Positions 55,879-64,000 of a DNA stretch of 64,000 bases are shown here, piece after piece (position 1 is the first letter of the stretch; the number at the start of each line of letters is the position of its first letter). The notes under the pieces are model-generated. The model worked only from the letters and a program-made list of their open reading frames with translations, was not told where the DNA came from and did not search any database. The position numbers and the translations under genes were made by a program. The DNA is from Bacteroides intestinalis DSM 17393 (GTDB lineage: Bacteria > Bacteroidota > Bacteroidia > Bacteroidales > Bacteroidaceae), in the NCBI RefSeq assembly GCF_000172175.1, contig NZ_ABJL02000008.1:806001-870000 (forward strand). Direction: 5' to 3'.

Positions 55879-56559
55879 ATGACAAACAACTATTATAGTT
55901 CAAATCCGACCTTTTACGTTGGTATCGACTGCATCATCTTCGGTTTCAACGAAGGAGAACTGAACCTGCTGTTACTGAAACGAAACTTTCAGCCGGCAAT
56001 GGGTGAATGGTCTCTGATGGGTGGATTCGTACAACAAGGTGAAAGTGTGGATGATGCTGCCAAACGTGTACTAGCGGAACTCACCGGTTTGGAAAATGTA
56101 TATATGGAGCAAGTTGGGTCGTTCGGTGAAGTTGAACGTGACCCGGGAGAACGTGTTATCTCCATTGCCTACTATGCACTGATCAACATCAACGAGTACG
56201 ACCGCGAACTGGTGCACCAGCATAATGCCTACTGGGTAAACATCAATGAATTACCGCCTTTGATCTTCGACCATCCGCAAATGGTGAAACAGGCACGGGA
56301 ATTGATGCAACAGAAAGCATCCACAGAGCCTATCGGCTTCAACCTGTTACCGAAGTTATTCACGCTGTCTCAACTGCAAAGCCTCTACGAAGCTATTTAC
56401 GGTGAACAGATAGACAAGCGTAACTTCCGTAAACGGATAGCCGAAATGGACTACATTGAAAAAACAGATAAAATTGATAAAACAGGTTCCAAACGCGGAG
56501 CTGCCTTATATAAATTCAATGAGAAGGCATACCGCAAGGCACCGAATTTTAAATTATAA
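55879..56559 (+). CDS. araR: Nudix-family transcriptional regulator, AraR-like (arabinose)
   Basis: The protein has 226 residues: a Nudix fold (about 10-140, YVGIDCIIFGFNEGELNLLLLKR, WSLMGGFVQQGES) followed by a C-terminal winged-helix domain (about 150-226, LFTLSQLQSLYEAIYG, NFRKRIAEMDYIEKTDK), the NrtR architecture. The Nudix box is degenerate: where REUXEEXGU is expected it reads RVLAELTGL, losing two of three Glu, which suggests ligand sensing rather than hydrolysis. A Nudix-type AraR controlling arabinose genes in B. thetaiotaomicron has been described, and the gene position here is the same. It starts about 85 bp after the symporter and ends 3 bp before araD. It likely represses the operon until arabinose binds. 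Confidence 0.88.
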   Translation: MTNNYYSSNPTFYVGIDCIIFGFNEGELNLLLLKRNFQPAMGEWSLMGGFVQQGESVDDAAKRVLAELTGLENVYMEQVGSFGEVERDPGERVISIAYYALININEYDRELVHQHNAYWVNINELPPLIFDHPQMVKQARELMQQKASTEPIGFNLLPKLFTLSQLQSLYEAIYGEQIDKRNFRKRIAEMDYIEKTDKIDKTGSKRGAALYKFNEKAYRKAPNFKL

Positions 56560-56562
56560 ATT

Positions 56563-57246
56563 ATGCTGGAAGAACTGAAAGAAAAGGTATTCCATGCTAA
56601 CCTTGAACTGGTGAAGCATGGACTGGTTATCTTCACCTGGGGAAATGTATCGGCTATCGACCGTGAAACAGGGCTGGTAGTCATCAAACCCAGTGGTGTA
56701 AGTTATGACGACATGAAGGCGGAAGATATGGTGGTGGTTGACCTCGATGGCAAAGTGGTAGAAGGACGATTGAAACCGTCTTCAGACACTCCGACCCACG
56801 TGGTACTCTACAAGGCTTTCCCTGAAATCGGTGGTGTGGTACACACCCACTCTACTTACGCTACTGCCTGGGCGCAAGCCGGATGTGACATTCCGAATAT
56901 CGGAACGACACACGCAGATTACTTCCACGATGCCATACCTTGCACGGCAGATATGACAAAGGAAGAAGTGGAAGGAGCGTATGAAATGGAAACCGGAAAT
57001 GTAATTGTAAAGCGCTTTGAAGGGCTGAACCCTGTACACACACCGGGAGTACTGGTAAAGAATCACGGCCCCTTCTCTTGGGGAAAAGATGCGCACGATG
57101 CTGTACACAACGCAGTGGTAATGGAACAAGTGGCCAAGATGGCAAGCATTGCATACGCCGTCAATCCGAAACTGACCATGAATCCGCTGTTGGTAGAAAA
57201 GCATTTCAACCGCAAGCATGGGCCTAACGCTTACTATGGACAGTAA
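56563..57246 (+). CDS. araD: L-ribulose-5-phosphate 4-epimerase
   Basis: A class II aldolase-fold zinc enzyme of 227 residues converting L-ribulose 5-phosphate to D-xylulose 5-phosphate, the last step of arabinose entry into the pentose phosphate pathway. Motifs: FTWGNVSAIDRETGLVVIKPSGV, VVHTHSTYATAWAQAG (two zinc His), GTTHADYFHDAIPCT, and VLVKNHGPFSWG (third His). The length matches E. coli AraD. It is separated from the regulator gene by 3 bp. Confidence 0.95.
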   Translation: MLEELKEKVFHANLELVKHGLVIFTWGNVSAIDRETGLVVIKPSGVSYDDMKAEDMVVVDLDGKVVEGRLKPSSDTPTHVVLYKAFPEIGGVVHTHSTYATAWAQAGCDIPNIGTTHADYFHDAIPCTADMTKEEVEGAYEMETGNVIVKRFEGLNPVHTPGVLVKNHGPFSWGKDAHDAVHNAVVMEQVAKMASIAYAVNPKLTMNPLLVEKHFNRKHGPNAYYGQ

Positions 57247-57288
57247 ACAATCGACAATTAAAAATTAACAACTAAAAATTAAAGAATT

Positions 57289-58797
57289 ATGAACGCATTT
57301 GATCAATATGAAGTATGGTTCGTAACCGGAGCACAGCTCCTGTACGGAGGTGACGCAGTTATCGCAGTAGACGCACACAGTAATGAAATGGTAGCCGGAT
57401 TGAACGCCAGCGGTAAATTGCCAGTAAAGGTGGTTTATAAAGGTACGGTAAACTCTTCTAAAGAAGTTACTGAGGCTTTCAAAGCTGCTAACAATGATGA
57501 GAAATGTATCGGTGTTATCACTTGGATGCACACTTTCTCTCCTGCCAAGATGTGGATTCACGGTTTGCAGGAACTGAAGAAGCCGTTGCTGCACTTCCAT
57601 ACTCAGTTCAACAAAGAAATTCCTTGGGATACCATGGATATGGACTTTATGAACTTGAACCAGTCTGCTCATGGTGACCGTGAATTCGGCCACATTGTAA
57701 CCCGTATGCGTAAAAACCGTAAGGTAGTGGTAGGCCATTGGCAAGATGAAAAAGCACAAGGCCAGATTGCAACATGGATGCGTGTTTGCGCCGGATGGGC
57801 TGACGCTCAGGATATGCTGATTATCCGTTTCGGTGACCAGATGAACAACGTTGCCGTAACTGATGGTGACAAGGTATCTGCTGAACAAGTTTTGGGTTAC
57901 CACGTAGACTACTGTCCGGTAAACGACCTGATGAAGTACTACAATGCAGTGGAAGACAAAGATGTACAGGCAATGGTAGATACTTACTTCAAAGAATACG
58001 ACCATGCTCCTGAACTGGAAAAGACCGGAACTGAAGCTTATACCAAAGTTTGGAACTCTGCAAAAGCAGAAATCGCTCTCCGTCGTATCCTGAAAGACAC
58101 AGGTGCAAAAGCATTTACTACCAACTTCAACGACCTCGGTGACTTTGATCAGATTCCGGGATTGGCTTCTCAACGTCTGATGGAAGAAGGGTATGGTTTC
58201 GGTGCGGAAGGTGACTGGAAAACTGCCGCTTTGTATCGTACCACTTGGTTCATGAGCCAAGGTATGCCGAAAGGATGCTCTTTCCTGGAAGATTACACAC
58301 TGCACTTCGACGGTGAAAAGAGCGCTATCCTCCAGGCACACATGCTGGAAGTTTGCCCGCTGATTGCCGAAGCAAAACCGAAACTGGAAGTACACCGTCT
58401 TGCCATTGGTATCGATAGCGAAACAGCACGTCTTGTATTCACCAGCAAGCAAGGTGAAGGGGTAGCCGCTACTATCGTTGACTTGGGCAACCGTTTCCGC
58501 CTCATCGTGAACAAGGTGGAATGTATCAAGAGCAAACCGCTGCCCAAACTTCCCGTTGCCAGCGCATTGTGGATTCCGATGCCGAACCTCGAAGTAGGTG
58601 CTGCTGCATGGATTCTGGCAGGTGGTACTCACCACACCAGCTTCTCTTACGACTTGACAGTAGAATATTGGGAAGATTATGCAGAAATGGCAGGTATCGA
58701 AATGGTAGTTATCGATGAAAATACAACTATCAGCGAGTTCAAGAAAGAACTGCGCATGAATGAAGTATATTACATGTTGAACAAAGCGCTTTGTTAA
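57289..58797 (+). CDS. araA: L-arabinose isomerase
   Basis: A cytoplasmic manganese-dependent enzyme of 502 residues converting L-arabinose to L-ribulose; the length is standard for AraA. Motifs: EVWFVTGAQLLYGG at the N-terminus, TWMHTFSPAKMWIHGLQ, LLHFHTQFNKEIPW, LNQSAHGDREFG, VVVGHWQDE, and GGTHHTSFSYDLT near the C-terminus (metal-binding His). It lies 42 bp after araD and its stop is 2 bp before the kinase start. Confidence 0.97.
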   Translation: MNAFDQYEVWFVTGAQLLYGGDAVIAVDAHSNEMVAGLNASGKLPVKVVYKGTVNSSKEVTEAFKAANNDEKCIGVITWMHTFSPAKMWIHGLQELKKPLLHFHTQFNKEIPWDTMDMDFMNLNQSAHGDREFGHIVTRMRKNRKVVVGHWQDEKAQGQIATWMRVCAGWADAQDMLIIRFGDQMNNVAVTDGDKVSAEQVLGYHVDYCPVNDLMKYYNAVEDKDVQAMVDTYFKEYDHAPELEKTGTEAYTKVWNSAKAEIALRRILKDTGAKAFTTNFNDLGDFDQIPGLASQRLMEEGYGFGAEGDWKTAALYRTTWFMSQGMPKGCSFLEDYTLHFDGEKSAILQAHMLEVCPLIAEAKPKLEVHRLAIGIDSETARLVFTSKQGEGVAATIVDLGNRFRLIVNKVECIKSKPLPKLPVASALWIPMPNLEVGAAAWILAGGTHHTSFSYDLTVEYWEDYAEMAGIEMVVIDENTTISEFKKELRMNEVYYMLNKALC

Positions 58798-58799
58798 TT

Positions 58800-60398
58800 A
58801 TGAAACCAGACGCAAAATCAACCATCGAAGCAGGTAAAGCCATTCTTGGCATAGAATTCGGCTCCACCCGAATCAAGGCTGTTTTGATTGACCAGGAAAA
58901 CAAGCCTATCGCTCAAGGAAGTCACACCTGGGAGAACCAGTTGGTGGACGGACTTTGGACATATAGCGTTGAGGCCATCTGGTATGGACTGCAAGATTGT
59001 TACGCCGACCTTCGTTCAAACGTGAAGAGCCTGTATGATATAGAGATAGAAACCTTGGCGGCAATCGGTGTCAGCGCCATGATGCATGGCTATATGGCAT
59101 TCAATGATAAAGAAGAGATTCTCGTACCCTTCCGTACTTGGAGAAACACCAATACGGGTGCGGCTGCAGCTGCTTTATCAGAGCTGTTCGTTTATAATAT
59201 TCCTCTGCGTTGGAGCATTTCTCACTTGTATCAGGCTATTCTGGACAACGAAGAACATGTGAAAGATATCGATTATCTGACAACACTTGCAGGTTTTATC
59301 CATTGGCAGATAACAGGTCAAAAAGTATTGGGCATCGGCGATGCATCGGGTATGCTCCCTATAGATCCGGTTACCAAGAACTACTCCGCTGAAATGGTGG
59401 CTAAGTTCGACGAGTTAATCGCTCCGAAGGGATACGGCTGGAAGTTGCTGGATATTCTTCCCAAAGCATTGCCGGCCGGTGAAAATGCAGGTTTTCTGAC
59501 ACCGGAAGGCGCTAAGATGCTCGACGTGTCCGGTCATTTGAAAGCCGGAATACCGGTTTGCCCGCCCGAAGGAGATGCCGGTACCGGTATGGTGGCAACC
59601 AATGCCGTGAAGCAGCGTACAGGAAACGTATCGGCAGGTACCTCTTCGTTCTCCATGATTGTATTGGAGAAAGATCTGTCAAAGCCCTACGAAATGATCG
59701 ATATGGTTACTACTCCCGATGGAAGTCCCGTAGCCATGGTACATTGCAACAACTGTACGTCCGACCTCAATGCATGGATCAACCTGTTCAAGGAATACCA
59801 GGAACTGCTGGGTATACCTGTAGATATGAACGAAGTATATGGAAAACTCTACAACCATGCCCTGACAGGCAATGCGGATTGTGGCGGTCTCATTTCATTC
59901 AATTACATTTCAGGCGAACCTGTAACAGGATTTGCAGATGGAAGACCGATGTTTGTACGTTCGGCCAATGACAAGTTCAGCCTTGCGAACTTCATGCGGA
60001 CGCACTTGTACGCTTCTGTCGGTGTCCTCAAGATTGGTAATGACATTCTTTTCAAAGAAGAAAAGGTGAAAGTTGACAGAATCACAGGACACGGAGGTTT
60101 GTTCAAGACTAAAAATGTGGGCCAGAGAGTACTTGCAGCAGCACTGAACTCACCCATTTCCGTAATGGAAACGGCCGGTGAAGGTGGTGCATGGGGTATT
60201 GCGTTGCTGGGATCATTCCTTGTGAACAACGAAAAGAAGCAACCTCTCGACGCTTTCCTGGACGAGCAGGTGTTTGGTGGGGATGCAGGTGTTGAGATAA
60301 CGCCTACAGCCGAGGATGTAGCAGGTTTTAACGCATACATCGAAAACTACAAGGCAGCACTGCCCATCGAAGAAGCGGCAGTGAAATTCAAAAAGTAA
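58800..60398 (+). CDS. araB: FGGY-family L-ribulokinase
   Basis: A sugar kinase of 532 residues: FGGY N-terminal domain (ILGIEFGSTRIKAVLIDQ) and C-terminal domain with the ATP-site motifs GNVSAGTSSFSM and ITGHGGLFKT, then AGEGGAWGIALLGSF. By position directly after araA it should phosphorylate L-ribulose. By sequence it is closer to the general xylulokinase/FGGY type than to classical E. coli AraB, so database labels may say xylulokinase. Start at 58800, 2 bp after the araA stop; an earlier in-frame ATG at 58791 lies inside araA. Confidence 0.88.
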   Translation: MKPDAKSTIEAGKAILGIEFGSTRIKAVLIDQENKPIAQGSHTWENQLVDGLWTYSVEAIWYGLQDCYADLRSNVKSLYDIEIETLAAIGVSAMMHGYMAFNDKEEILVPFRTWRNTNTGAAAAALSELFVYNIPLRWSISHLYQAILDNEEHVKDIDYLTTLAGFIHWQITGQKVLGIGDASGMLPIDPVTKNYSAEMVAKFDELIAPKGYGWKLLDILPKALPAGENAGFLTPEGAKMLDVSGHLKAGIPVCPPEGDAGTGMVATNAVKQRTGNVSAGTSSFSMIVLEKDLSKPYEMIDMVTTPDGSPVAMVHCNNCTSDLNAWINLFKEYQELLGIPVDMNEVYGKLYNHALTGNADCGGLISFNYISGEPVTGFADGRPMFVRSANDKFSLANFMRTHLYASVGVLKIGNDILFKEEKVKVDRITGHGGLFKTKNVGQRVLAAALNSPISVMETAGEGGAWGIALLGSFLVNNEKKQPLDAFLDEQVFGGDAGVEITPTAEDVAGFNAYIENYKAALPIEEAAVKFKK

Positions 60399-60416
60399 TT
60401 CCTACTTCAAGGAATA

Positions 60417-60497
60417 AACGAATGTAATAGTAGAGGGAGAAGCTTCGGCTGCCACGTGGGTGCTGTTGGCACCGAAGCAACTCCCCATACATTCGTT
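60417..60497. repeat. 81-nt imperfect hairpin downstream of the ribulokinase gene
   Basis: Nested complementary blocks: AACGAATGTA/TACATTCGTT (outer), GGGAG/CTCCC, GCTTCGG/CCGAAGC and TGCCA/TGGCA (inner). They are separated by small symmetric or near-symmetric loops. No T-run follows, so it is a structured element rather than a standard terminator. Confidence 0.8.
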
Positions 60498-60523
60498 CTA
60501 CAAGCTCGGACAATGCATTGAAT

Positions 60524-60638
60524 CAGGCAAAGCACCGTTGCCCGTTCAGGCAAAGTACCGTTGCTCGTTTAGGCAAGGCATAGTTGCCCGCCCTAACGAA
60601 GCATCATCGTCAGCTCTGACGAAACATTGTCGTCAGTA
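60524..60638. repeat. Five contiguous 23-bp repeats, each able to form a mini-hairpin
   Basis: Units start at 60524, 60547, 60570, 60593 and 60616 with an exact 23-bp period and no spacers. Units 1-3 carry GGCAA..TTGCC (unit 2 has one change) and unit 5 carries GACGA..TCGTC, so stem bases change in a compensating way. The array ends 36 bp before the GH127 gene and occupies its leader or promoter region. Confidence 0.82.
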
Positions 60639-60673
60639 AGCAAATAAACTCTATACCTCAAATATAATATAAT

Positions 60674-63043
60674 ATGAAATCGATCCTTATTACTTACCTG
60701 TTCCTTTTTTGTTTTCTCCTGACCGGGAAAGCTCAAACCCAACAAGAAGTTTCCTATTTCCCTTTGCAAGACGTTAAGCTGCTGGAAAGCCCCTTCCTGC
60801 AAGCTCAACAGACTGACCTGCATTACATCATGGCCATGGAGCCCGACCGCCTGCTCGCCCCTTTCCTGCGCGAAGCCGGACTGACGCCCAAAGCGCCAAG
60901 TTATACCAACTGGGAAAACACCGGACTGGACGGACACATCGGCGGACATTACATTTCCGCACTCTCCATGATGTATGCCGCTACCGGAGACACAGCCATA
61001 TACAATCGGCTGAACTATATGCTCGCCGAACTACATCGTGCACAGCAAGCCGTAGGCACCGGATTCATCGGAGGAACTCCCGGAAGCCTGCAACTTTGGA
61101 AAGAAATTAAAGCCGGTAATATCCGCGCCGGAGGTTTCGACCTAAACGGCAAATGGGTACCCCTATACAATATACACAAAACTTATGCCGGACTGCGCGA
61201 CGCTTACCTTTACGCCGGAAGCAACCTTGCCCGTGAAATGCTAATTGCCCTCACCGACTGGATGATAGACATCACCGCCGGACTCACCGACCAGCAAATG
61301 CAAGACATGCTCCGCAGTGAACATGGCGGACTGAACGAAACTTTCGCTGATGTTGCCGAAATCACAGGTGACAAGAAATACCTGGAACTGGCACGCCGCT
61401 TCTCCCATAAATTGATTCTGGACCCTCTTGTGAAGGATGAAGACCGCCTGACAGGCATGCATGCCAACACACAGATACCGAAGGTTATCGGCTACAAACG
61501 TATCGCCGACCTTGCACAAGATGATAAAGACTGGAATCATGCTTCCGAATGGGATCATGCCGCCCGCTTCTTCTGGAACACCGTGGTAAACCATCGTTCC
61601 GTCTGCATCGGTGGCAACAGTGTACGTGAGCACTTTCATCCGGCAGACAACTTCACATCCATGCTGAATGATGTACAAGGTCCGGAAACCTGCAATACTT
61701 ACAACATGCTTCGCCTAACGAAGATGCTTTACCAAACTTCTCCCGACATTCGTTTTGCCGATTATTACGAACGCGCCTTATATAACCATATTCTTGCCTC
61801 GCAACAGCCTGAGAAGGGTGGATTTGTTTACTTCACCCCTATGCGTCCGGGACACTACCGCGTTTATTCGCAGCCGGAAACATCCATGTGGTGTTGCGTC
61901 GGTTCCGGATTGGAGAATCACACAAAATACGGAGAGTTTATTTACGCCCATACGAACGATACCCTCTATGTAAACCTCTTCATCCCCTCCCGCCTGACCT
62001 GGCAAGAGAAAAAGGTAACACTGGTACAGGAAACCCGTTTTCCCGACGAAGAGCAAATCCGCTTCCGCGTGGAAAAGAGCAGGAAGAAAGCATTCAGCCT
62101 CAAACTCCGTTACCCCTCCTGGGCTAAAGGAGCCAGCGTATCCGTCAATGGTAAAGTACAGGAAACGAATGCCCAACCGGGAGAGTACCTGACCATCCAC
62201 CGTAAATGGAAAGCCGGAGATGAAATCACACTAAATATGCCCATGCAGGTTGCCTTGGAACAAATACCGGATCGGGAGAATTTCTATGCATTCATGTATG
62301 GTCCCATCGTACTTGCCAGCCCCACAGGGACAGAGAATATGGACGGGCTTTATGCAGATGACAGCCGTGGCGGACACATAGCCCATGGTAAACAGATTTC
62401 CATGCAAGAAATACCGATGCTGATAGGTTCCGCCGCATCTCTGCCTCAATCACTCCGCAGGATAAACGATGACCTGGTTGCATTTACCTATACCGGTAGC
62501 GTCTATCCGGCACAGAAAGAAGCGCTGAAATTAATTCCTTTCTTCCGTCTTCACGATTCCCGTTATGCCGTTTATTTCCATCAGGTAACCGAAGCTGAAG
62601 TAGAAAGTATCCGCAAAGAAGTGGCATTGAGCGAGCGTAAAGCAATGGAACTTGCCAACCAGACTGTAGATCTCATTTTCCCCGGGGAACAACAGCCTGA
62701 ATCGGATCATGGTATTCTATATGAACAGGCAGAAACTGGAATCAATAAAGACCGTCACTTCCGGCGTGCCAAAGGTTGGTTTAGCTATAACCTCAAAGTA
62801 AAAGAGGAAGCCGCCCAGCTTATGATCACTATACGGAAAGAGAATCATAACAAGGTAGCCATCCTTCTTAACAATGAAAAACTGACCGTTAGTCCTACGA
62901 TCAGCAAACCTGATAAAGAGGGTTTTATAACGCTCTGCTATTCTTTACCCCAAAAGTTAAGTGCAGGCAGCTATCCGATACGCTTCAGCCCCGACGGAAC
63001 AGAGTGGACACCTGCTATTTATGAAGTCCGCTTACTCAAATAA
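60674..63043 (+). CDS. GH127 beta-L-arabinofuranosidase family enzyme
   Basis: The protein has 789 residues with a signal peptide (cleaved near LLTGKAQT). The (alpha/alpha)6 barrel carries the GH127 zinc/thiol catalytic set: Glu338 and Cys340 in GPETCNTYNML and Cys407/Cys408 in MWCCVGSGLE. This corresponds to Glu338/Cys340/Cys417/Cys418 as I recall for B. longum HypBA1, where the first Cys of the pair is the nucleophile. YNIHKTYAGLRDAY is also typical. C-terminal beta-sandwich domains follow (about 430-789). It would release beta-L-arabinofuranose, feeding the arabinose pathway encoded just upstream. The natural substrate could be an extensin- or pectin-type chain. Confidence 0.93.
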   Translation: MKSILITYLFLFCFLLTGKAQTQQEVSYFPLQDVKLLESPFLQAQQTDLHYIMAMEPDRLLAPFLREAGLTPKAPSYTNWENTGLDGHIGGHYISALSMMYAATGDTAIYNRLNYMLAELHRAQQAVGTGFIGGTPGSLQLWKEIKAGNIRAGGFDLNGKWVPLYNIHKTYAGLRDAYLYAGSNLAREMLIALTDWMIDITAGLTDQQMQDMLRSEHGGLNETFADVAEITGDKKYLELARRFSHKLILDPLVKDEDRLTGMHANTQIPKVIGYKRIADLAQDDKDWNHASEWDHAARFFWNTVVNHRSVCIGGNSVREHFHPADNFTSMLNDVQGPETCNTYNMLRLTKMLYQTSPDIRFADYYERALYNHILASQQPEKGGFVYFTPMRPGHYRVYSQPETSMWCCVGSGLENHTKYGEFIYAHTNDTLYVNLFIPSRLTWQEKKVTLVQETRFPDEEQIRFRVEKSRKKAFSLKLRYPSWAKGASVSVNGKVQETNAQPGEYLTIHRKWKAGDEITLNMPMQVALEQIPDRENFYAFMYGPIVLASPTGTENMDGLYADDSRGGHIAHGKQISMQEIPMLIGSAASLPQSLRRINDDLVAFTYTGSVYPAQKEALKLIPFFRLHDSRYAVYFHQVTEAEVESIRKEVALSERKAMELANQTVDLIFPGEQQPESDHGILYEQAETGINKDRHFRRAKGWFSYNLKVKEEAAQLMITIRKENHNKVAILLNNEKLTVSPTISKPDKEGFITLCYSLPQKLSAGSYPIRFSPDGTEWTPAIYEVRLLK

Positions 63044-63082
63044 AATAAGCTCAGTCAGAAACATATCATAAAGCAAAAGAAC

Positions 63083-64000
63083 ATGAAGAAGATTGTTTTA
63101 CTCTCCGCCCTCCTGGCAATTTCAAGTGCCCTAACAGCACAGGAAGTGCAAGGACCGGACGGTGCATTAAAAGTAAATGTGGAGTTAAAGGACGGAAATC
63201 CCATTTATTCCGTTCATTATAACAATAAAATATTCCTGGAGCCTTCTCCGTTGGGATTGAAAACCAGCATCGGAGATTTCTCCGCAAGACTGAAACAGCT
63301 GGGGCATCAGGTACGTACGATTGATGAGACTTACACAATGCCGCATGCAAAGGTAAGCCGTGTACACTACCAAGCCAATGAGTTGGTGTGCAACTATCTG
63401 AATGAAAAGGGGGATACTTTACAAGTTATCTTCCGGGTAAGCAACAATGATATTGCACAAGCCTATCGGATTTCCTCTCCCAAGCATACACACTGCATCA
63501 TTGAGAAAGAAACAACCGGATTCGATTTTCCTTCATACACCACAACTTTCATTACTCCCCAAGCTCCTGCAGGAGACGGATGGATGGGTACTAAACCAAG
63601 CTATGAAGAAGAATATACACTGGATGAGGCTATTGGTACGCCTTCACGTTACAAACTGGGCTATACATTCCCGGCTCTCTTTCATGTAGGTAATGATGGA
63701 TGGGTGTTAGTTTCCGAGACTGGTGTAAGCAGCCATTATGCAGGAACAAAGCTCAGCGAAGGAACTCAAGACGGCTTGTACACCATTGCTTTTCCGGAAA
63801 AAGCAGAGAATGGCGGTGTAGGTGATGCAACCATTGCAGCATCTATCCCCTCCCTGACATCCTGGAAAACCATTACCGTAGGTGAGACCTTGAAACCGAT
63901 TGTTGAGACTACCTCTGCCTACGACAATGTACGCCCATTCTATGAACCGACACAGGTATATCAACCCGGTCGTTCTACCTGGAGCTGGATACTCTGGCAA
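63083..64000 (+). CDS. GH97-family glycoside hydrolase, partial (N-terminal 306 codons)
   Basis: The gene runs off the right edge. It starts at the ATG at 63083, 39 bp after the GH127 stop, with signal peptide MKKIVLLSALLAISSALTAQ. The visible part is the GH97 N-terminal beta-sandwich: VQGPDGALKVNVELKDGNP, PSPLGLKTSIGDF, YQANELVCNYLNEKGDTLQVIFRVSNNDIAQAYR, followed by FPALFHVGNDGWVLVSETG and the beginning of the barrel (PGRSTWSWILWQ). The catalytic residues that separate inverting from retaining GH97 enzymes are outside the window. GH97 includes alpha-glucosidases, alpha-galactosidases and beta-L-arabinopyranosidases; the neighbourhood makes the last one worth testing. Confidence 0.88.
   Translation, partial: MKKIVLLSALLAISSALTAQEVQGPDGALKVNVELKDGNPIYSVHYNNKIFLEPSPLGLKTSIGDFSARLKQLGHQVRTIDETYTMPHAKVSRVHYQANELVCNYLNEKGDTLQVIFRVSNNDIAQAYRISSPKHTHCIIEKETTGFDFPSYTTTFITPQAPAGDGWMGTKPSYEEEYTLDEAIGTPSRYKLGYTFPALFHVGNDGWVLVSETGVSSHYAGTKLSEGTQDGLYTIAFPEKAENGGVGDATIAASIPSLTSWKTITVGETLKPIVETTSAYDNVRPFYEPTQVYQPGRSTWSWILWQ

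Noticed and set aside
57265..58635. 456-codon open frame on the minus strand opposite araA
   Set aside because: It lies almost entirely antisense to a clear L-arabinose isomerase and encodes no recognisable domain or signal. Long antisense frames are a common by-product of biased codon use in highly expressed genes.
60524..60638. Possible CRISPR array
   Set aside because: The 23-bp units are contiguous with no spacers, and no cas gene is present in the window.

Overview
This window is chromosomal DNA from a gut Bacteroides, or a close member of the Bacteroidaceae. Four features support this: tandem SusC/SusD pairs, hybrid two-component regulators (HTCS) fused into single polypeptides, many signal-peptide-II lipoproteins of carbohydrate-active families, and Bacteroides-type -7 promoter elements (TAnnTTTG) at the proper distance from several genes. 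No rRNA, tRNA, IS element, phage or CRISPR array was recognised. From memory, the order of the right two thirds (manA, galM, sugar MFS, galK, GH43-GH51-GH43, HTCS, SusCD pairs, endo-arabinanase, mutarotase, symporter, Nudix regulator, araD, araA, ribulokinase, GH127) matches the B. thetaiotaomicron arabinan/arabinose locus around BT0348-BT0373. That synteny was not recomputed here.

Region 1 (1-21.6 kb) is a polysaccharide utilisation locus (PUL). On the minus strand it holds a partial GH88 lipoprotein, two SusC/SusD pairs and an HTCS. Divergent from the HTCS is a plus-strand enzyme operon: a GH95-family enzyme, a GH29 fucosidase-like enzyme, a GH105 unsaturated uronyl hydrolase and a PL8 lyase whose catalytic residues are intact. 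The enzyme set points to a uronic-acid-containing glycan with fucose or a related 6-deoxy/L-galactose decoration. It would be cut by the lyase, and its 4,5-unsaturated ends removed by GH88/GH105. The exact substrate is not known from sequence.

Region 2 (21.7-28.9 kb) is housekeeping: a SPOR lipoprotein, a lipocalin-like lipoprotein, a three-gene YtxH/holin-like membrane cluster, mannose-6-phosphate isomerase, and a galM-MFS-galK galactose operon.

Region 3 (29-52.7 kb) is an arabinan PUL. The minus-strand operon GH43-GH51-GH43 and the plus-strand operon (ConA-like surface lipoprotein, SusC, SusD, SusC, SusD, small FN3-like lipoprotein, GH43 endo-arabinanase) flank the HTCS. Both promoters carry the same pair of direct repeats (TGTCCACCT, 21 bp apart, ending exactly 19 bp before the -7 element). 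This is a strong candidate for the HTCS operator.

Region 4 (52.8 kb to the end) is the arabinose catabolic operon: lipoprotein mutarotase, SSS symporter, Nudix-type AraR-like regulator, araD, araA and an FGGY ribulokinase, followed by a GH127 beta-L-arabinofuranosidase and the start of a GH97 enzyme. Operator-like palindromes lie in front of it. Several intergenic regions hold unusual repeat structures: 11-bp opposed arrays, a 22-bp triple repeat with one inverted arm, two related long hairpins, an 81-nt imperfect hairpin, and five 23-bp repeats that each encode a mini-hairpin with apparent stem covariation.
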